A DNA stretch of 9,214 bases from Synergistaceae bacterium (lineage in GTDB: Bacteria; Synergistota; Synergistia; Synergistales; Synergistaceae). Position 1 is the first letter of the stretch; each line of letters opens with the position of its first letter. The stretch lies in assembly GCA_031273585.1 (NCBI GenBank), contig JAISRP010000254.1:1-9214 (forward strand), read 5' to 3'. Below, piece after piece: positions 5,897-9,214 of this stretch. A program made the translations under genes and the position numbers. A model generated the notes under the pieces. The model saw only the letters and a program-made list of their open reading frames with translations, made no database searches and was not told the DNA's origin.

Positions 5897-7641
5897 TGGA
5901 TATAGCGAATGCGGAAATAGCACTGAAAATTGCGGGAGGAACTCTGAAAACCGCGCAAAAAATACGCGGCGCTATGCGGGAGGGGTTTGGCGACATAGCG
6001 GAACGCTGCCGGCCGGACGGGGCCGGCTTCGACGATCTCTCCACCCTGCCGGCGAGGGTTGGTTATAAACTGAACATTTGCCGTGAAATCGCCGAAGGCG
6101 TAAAGGCGGCGCAGCTCGCGGCGTCCTTCGATAATATCGTGTCCGAAGCGACGCGGTATCTTTACCGCATTCAGGTTGTGGGAAGGTTCAACACTGGCAA
6201 ATCGAGCCTCCTAAACGCGATCTTCGGGAAGGACATCCTACCTGTGGGACTATTGCCCACGACGAAAATTCCCACCTGGATCGTGGGCGGGAAAGGCGAC
6301 TCCATCTTTTGCGAGACGAAAGACGGGCAAATCCGGTGTCTTGCCCCCGAAGACCTGACGAATAACACTCTCGACGCTGAAAACATTTTCGTCTCGCTGG
6401 ATCATCCGTTGCTGTGCTCCGGCGTGGCAATTATCGACACTCCGGGACTGGAAGACCCCGACAAGGAAAGGGTCGCCATTACGCGGGATGCCATCGACAG
6501 CGCGGACGCGATTGTCTTTGTCTCTGACATCTACCCGCTGGGGCAGCAGCAGAAGGATTTTCTGTCCTATCTGGTCAGAATAGAAAAAACCCGCAATCTG
6601 TTCGTGCTGTTCAACAAGGTCGATGAAATTCCGCCCGAGGAGCGGGGCGATTTCCAGAAGGAACAGGTGAAGGTGCTAAGCGATCTCGGAATCACAGCGA
6701 ATTTTTACACGGTCTCGGCGCGCGAACCCGACACGCTGAAGCCCTTTATCAGTTCCTTGGAGGATTTTATCGCGAATGGCGTGATAAAGGTTCGGGAAGC
6801 GGCCGTCGAGAAGAAGGTGGACGAATTTTTCGAGACGACCCGCGCCGCGCTGGAGAATTATTCGCGGCAGTCTGAAGAAGCCAGAAAACAGCAACGCGCC
6901 CGGCTTGCCGAGGCAAATCGACAGCTTGAAGAAAATCTGGACAAAGCGCTTCGCAAAATTAACTACAAAGAAGAGTCGGTGCGGCTCAACTGGAAATCCT
7001 GTCTCGACAGTATGCGCGGCGACATCGATCGGAAAATCGACAAAGCGACCGCCGACGATTTGAAGCACGGAGACTTGATAGCGAACCTCGTCCAGGAAAA
7101 AACTTTTAAATTTCTCAGCCAAGAGATGGAACAGGCCGCGGCTGAACTCCAAGAGGCGCTGCAAAAAGATTTGGACGTTTACACGTCGATTTTCGTCGAT
7201 AGAGTGGATACTGGCGTCATCAAAAACAACGCTTTGCTCGATGTTCCGTCCCGGCTGATCGTACCCGGATGGGTGCTGTTCTCCATCAACTCCGGCCTTC
7301 TGGCGGGGGTAAAAGCTCTCACCTTCGCGTATTTCGCTGGACCCTTGATCGAAGGAGCGATCAGCGCCGTGTTGGAACACTTTCGCAGCGCCTCCATGCG
7401 CAATCAACTGAAAGAAAAGCTCCTGCAGGCGTGGCCGGAGTACGACGACTCCGTTTGCGGAAAAATCAGGGAGTTTTTCGATTTTTTCAAAGAGGAAGTC
7501 AAAAAAGCCTTCGAGGGCTCTCCAGCCTCGAACAACGTGAAGGAGTCGATTGCCCTGCTTGACGGCATCGGCCAGTTGGCCCTGCCGAAGGAGAAGATCG
7601 ACGAGTACAGAGAAAGGATGGAGGGAGCGGACAAGTGCTGA
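5896..7641 (+). CDS. Dynamin-like GTPase 1, with hydrophobic membrane paddle
   Basis: This is a 581-residue dynamin-superfamily GTPase. After about 90 helical residues come the G motifs: P-loop GRFNTGKS (G96-S103), switch I PTTK with T122-T123, DTPG from D181, and NKVD at N240-D243. A charged coiled coil (about 318-356) follows, then helices and a hydrophobic segment at about 454-493 (VPGWVLFSINSGLLAGVKAL) like the membrane-inserting paddle of bacterial dynamins. The C-terminus is helical again. Such proteins bind or reshape membranes on GTP hydrolysis. ATG 5896 lies 7 bases after GAGAGGG; ATG 5893 is also in frame. The gene overlaps the small-gene frame upstream and the second GTPase downstream, so a paired complex is likely. 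Less GC-rich than the kinase. Confidence 0.88.
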   Translation: MDIANAEIALKIAGGTLKTAQKIRGAMREGFGDIAERCRPDGAGFDDLSTLPARVGYKLNICREIAEGVKAAQLAASFDNIVSEATRYLYRIQVVGRFNTGKSSLLNAIFGKDILPVGLLPTTKIPTWIVGGKGDSIFCETKDGQIRCLAPEDLTNNTLDAENIFVSLDHPLLCSGVAIIDTPGLEDPDKERVAITRDAIDSADAIVFVSDIYPLGQQQKDFLSYLVRIEKTRNLFVLFNKVDEIPPEERGDFQKEQVKVLSDLGITANFYTVSAREPDTLKPFISSLEDFIANGVIKVREAAVEKKVDEFFETTRAALENYSRQSEEARKQQRARLAEANRQLEENLDKALRKINYKEESVRLNWKSCLDSMRGDIDRKIDKATADDLKHGDLIANLVQEKTFKFLSQEMEQAAAELQEALQKDLDVYTSIFVDRVDTGVIKNNALLDVPSRLIVPGWVLFSINSGLLAGVKALTFAYFAGPLIEGAISAVLEHFRSASMRNQLKEKLLQAWPEYDDSVCGKIREFFDFFKEEVKKAFEGSPASNNVKESIALLDGIGQLALPKEKIDEYRERMEGADKC

Positions 7642-9214
7642 ACTCGATTCGAGAAGTCGACGAAAAAGCCGCGGCGTTGGCGGAGGATTGCGCGTCCTTC
7701 GCCAAAGGACAGGGAGAATGGAAGGAAGCCGAGTTACTGGAGGCTAAAGCGAGTAAATTGAAAGAGGACCTCTATCAAATAGCAGTCGTCGGATTTATGA
7801 AGCGCGGAAAATCGACGCTGCTGAACGCCCTTTTGGGCCGGGAAAATTCCCTGCTGGCGCCGGCGGACTGGAAAGTCTGCACGGCTGCCATCGTCCGTTA
7901 CCTCGATTTTTCCCGCCATCCTGACAACAGAGAAGCCGCCGTGGTTCATTTCATGGACGAGAGCGAGCGGGAAATCTCCCACGGCGAGCTCGCGGATTAC
8001 GTACACGACAAGTACAACAAAGAAAACGAGAAATCGGTGAAGTTCATCGACGTGTACGGCAACTTTCCGCTGATCCCGCCGAACGTCGCCATAGTAGACA
8101 CGCCTGGGCGTGGTTCGATACATAAAGAACACGACATCCTCTCCGACGAGTTCATCCCCAACGCGGACGCGATCATTCTCGTCTTGACCTCCGACCTGCC
8201 CGTCGAGGCTGAGGAGAGGAAATTCCTGAGCGAGTTGAGAGATGCCGATAAAAAGCGTATCTTGACCGTCGTGACGAAGAGCGACACTATCGAATCGGAC
8301 AAAGACCGGGTTGACGTCGAGAAATTCGTGCGCTCTCAGCTTGTGGATACGGGAATCCCCTGCGAGAGGGTTTACTTCACCGCCGCTTTGAAGGTCATCG
8401 AGGCGCGCAAAACGGGAGGCCCTGCAGAGGCGGATCGCGCCGCGAAGGAGTGGGGCTTCAAAACCCTGGAACAGGCCGTGGAATCTTTGATCCAAAAACA
8501 CTCGAACCTGGCGGTCATAAGGCGCGTTCACCTGAACGACCTTTGCGTAACTCTGGAAAGCGTCATTTCAGGGCGAATCGACCGTCTGGAAAAGGGACTG
8601 GCCGACAGCAAAACCTCTACGGAGGAATTGGAGCGGAATTTGAAACGCCTCTCTGAACAGAAAGAGGCTTTGGAGGATAATTTCAACGAGAAGAGTAAAG
8701 AATTATCGGGGAAATGGGGGAAGCGGCTTCTCGCGTTCAGAGGAAAAGAAGGTCAGATTGCCGGTGAAGTTGAGGGTATTTTGAGGGAAAAATTCAAGAC
8801 GGCGAACCTCTCTGAGCTTCTGAAGCGTAAAAAGCGGCTTCAGATGGATGTTAGCAAGGCCGTTTCAGATAAAATAATGCCCCATATCGAAGAACTCGAC
8901 GAATGGTTCAACAGGGAATGGGAGCAATTCAACGAAGACCTGATAACATGCGTGCATAATCGAACGAACAAAACCGTGGACAGCTCTGACGTGTCCGATT
9001 TCATAACGAAAACGGTGGACAAAACCGGGAAGCTGGTGATAGGAGCCACCACGGTCGGAGCCGTCGCGACCGCCGCTTCCGCGTGGAGCGCGTACCTCAC
9101 GGCAGGGAGCGCAGGCTTTTTTGCCAAAGCATCGGTGTGGTTTATGGGCGGACACACCGCTGTTGGAGCGGTGGCAACGTCGGCGGCCCTGACGAGCGTC
9201 GCGGGTTTGGGCGC
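7635..9214 (+). CDS. Dynamin-like GTPase 2 (cut by right edge)
   Basis: The 526 visible codons start at GTG 7635, overlapping the first GTPase stop by 7 bases and preceded by GGAGGGA about 8 bases upstream. There is no stop before the window end. Motifs: P-loop GFMKRGKS (G53-S60), a switch I threonine in CTAAI (T83) without the usual T-x-x-P, DTPGRGS from D155, and TKSD (T214-D217) in place of NKxD, a common variation in bacterial dynamins. A coiled coil spans about 314-360. From about 467 a long alanine/glycine-rich hydrophobic region begins (VIGATTVGAVATAASAWSAY and on), probably the membrane paddle. It has a different sequence from GTPase 1, so the pair is likely a heteromer and not a recent duplication. 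The C-terminal part is missing from view. Confidence 0.87.
   Translation, partial: MLNSIREVDEKAAALAEDCASFAKGQGEWKEAELLEAKASKLKEDLYQIAVVGFMKRGKSTLLNALLGRENSLLAPADWKVCTAAIVRYLDFSRHPDNREAAVVHFMDESEREISHGELADYVHDKYNKENEKSVKFIDVYGNFPLIPPNVAIVDTPGRGSIHKEHDILSDEFIPNADAIILVLTSDLPVEAEERKFLSELRDADKKRILTVVTKSDTIESDKDRVDVEKFVRSQLVDTGIPCERVYFTAALKVIEARKTGGPAEADRAAKEWGFKTLEQAVESLIQKHSNLAVIRRVHLNDLCVTLESVISGRIDRLEKGLADSKTSTEELERNLKRLSEQKEALEDNFNEKSKELSGKWGKRLLAFRGKEGQIAGEVEGILREKFKTANLSELLKRKKRLQMDVSKAVSDKIMPHIEELDEWFNREWEQFNEDLITCVHNRTNKTVDSSDVSDFITKTVDKTGKLVIGATTVGAVATAASAWSAYLTAGSAGFFAKASVWFMGGHTAVGAVATSAALTSVAGLG

Overview
The window looks like chromosome from a GC-rich anaerobic bacterium, most likely a member of the Synergistota. 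This is inferred from the gene set, and from the frequent use of ATA and AGG codons in GC-rich genes; no marker gene in the window proves it. No rRNA, tRNA, CRISPR array, transposase or integrase was found.

Left part (1-2559, minus strand): a compact leftward operon. A DHH-family phosphoesterase (GTG start at 2487) is followed, with a 1-base stop/start overlap, by a glycosyltransferase of the monogalactosyldiacylglycerol-synthase/processive diacylglycerol glucosyltransferase type. A DUF2157-type membrane protein then overlaps the glycosyltransferase end and runs off the left edge. A sigma-70-like promoter sits at 2530-2559.

Middle (2560-5350): a divergent intergenic region of about 450 bases holds two hairpin-forming inverted repeats and what looks like the decayed end of an Ig-like-repeat surface protein. 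It is followed by a large soluble hybrid histidine kinase (PAS, HisKA, HATPase, receiver, Hpt, plus a small C-terminal domain) on the plus strand.

Right part (5351-9214): just after the kinase lies a broken remnant of an AraC-family regulator (its last 36 codons, minus strand). Composition then falls sharply to AT-rich. A plus-strand operon follows: a tiny two-helix membrane protein whose reading frame appears broken by one base in a T run, and two tandem dynamin-like GTPases with P-loops and C-terminal hydrophobic segments. The second one runs off the right edge. All these genes overlap or abut, so they are very likely translated together. The AraC debris and the base-composition step suggest that the dynamin module is an acquired island.

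The likely logic of the right part is a paired dynamin membrane-remodelling machine with a small membrane partner. Tandem bacterial dynamins of this sort include the LeoABC/Eleos type and the Campylobacter DLP1/DLP2 type, and some are antiphage or membrane-repair systems. A defence role here is an inference only.
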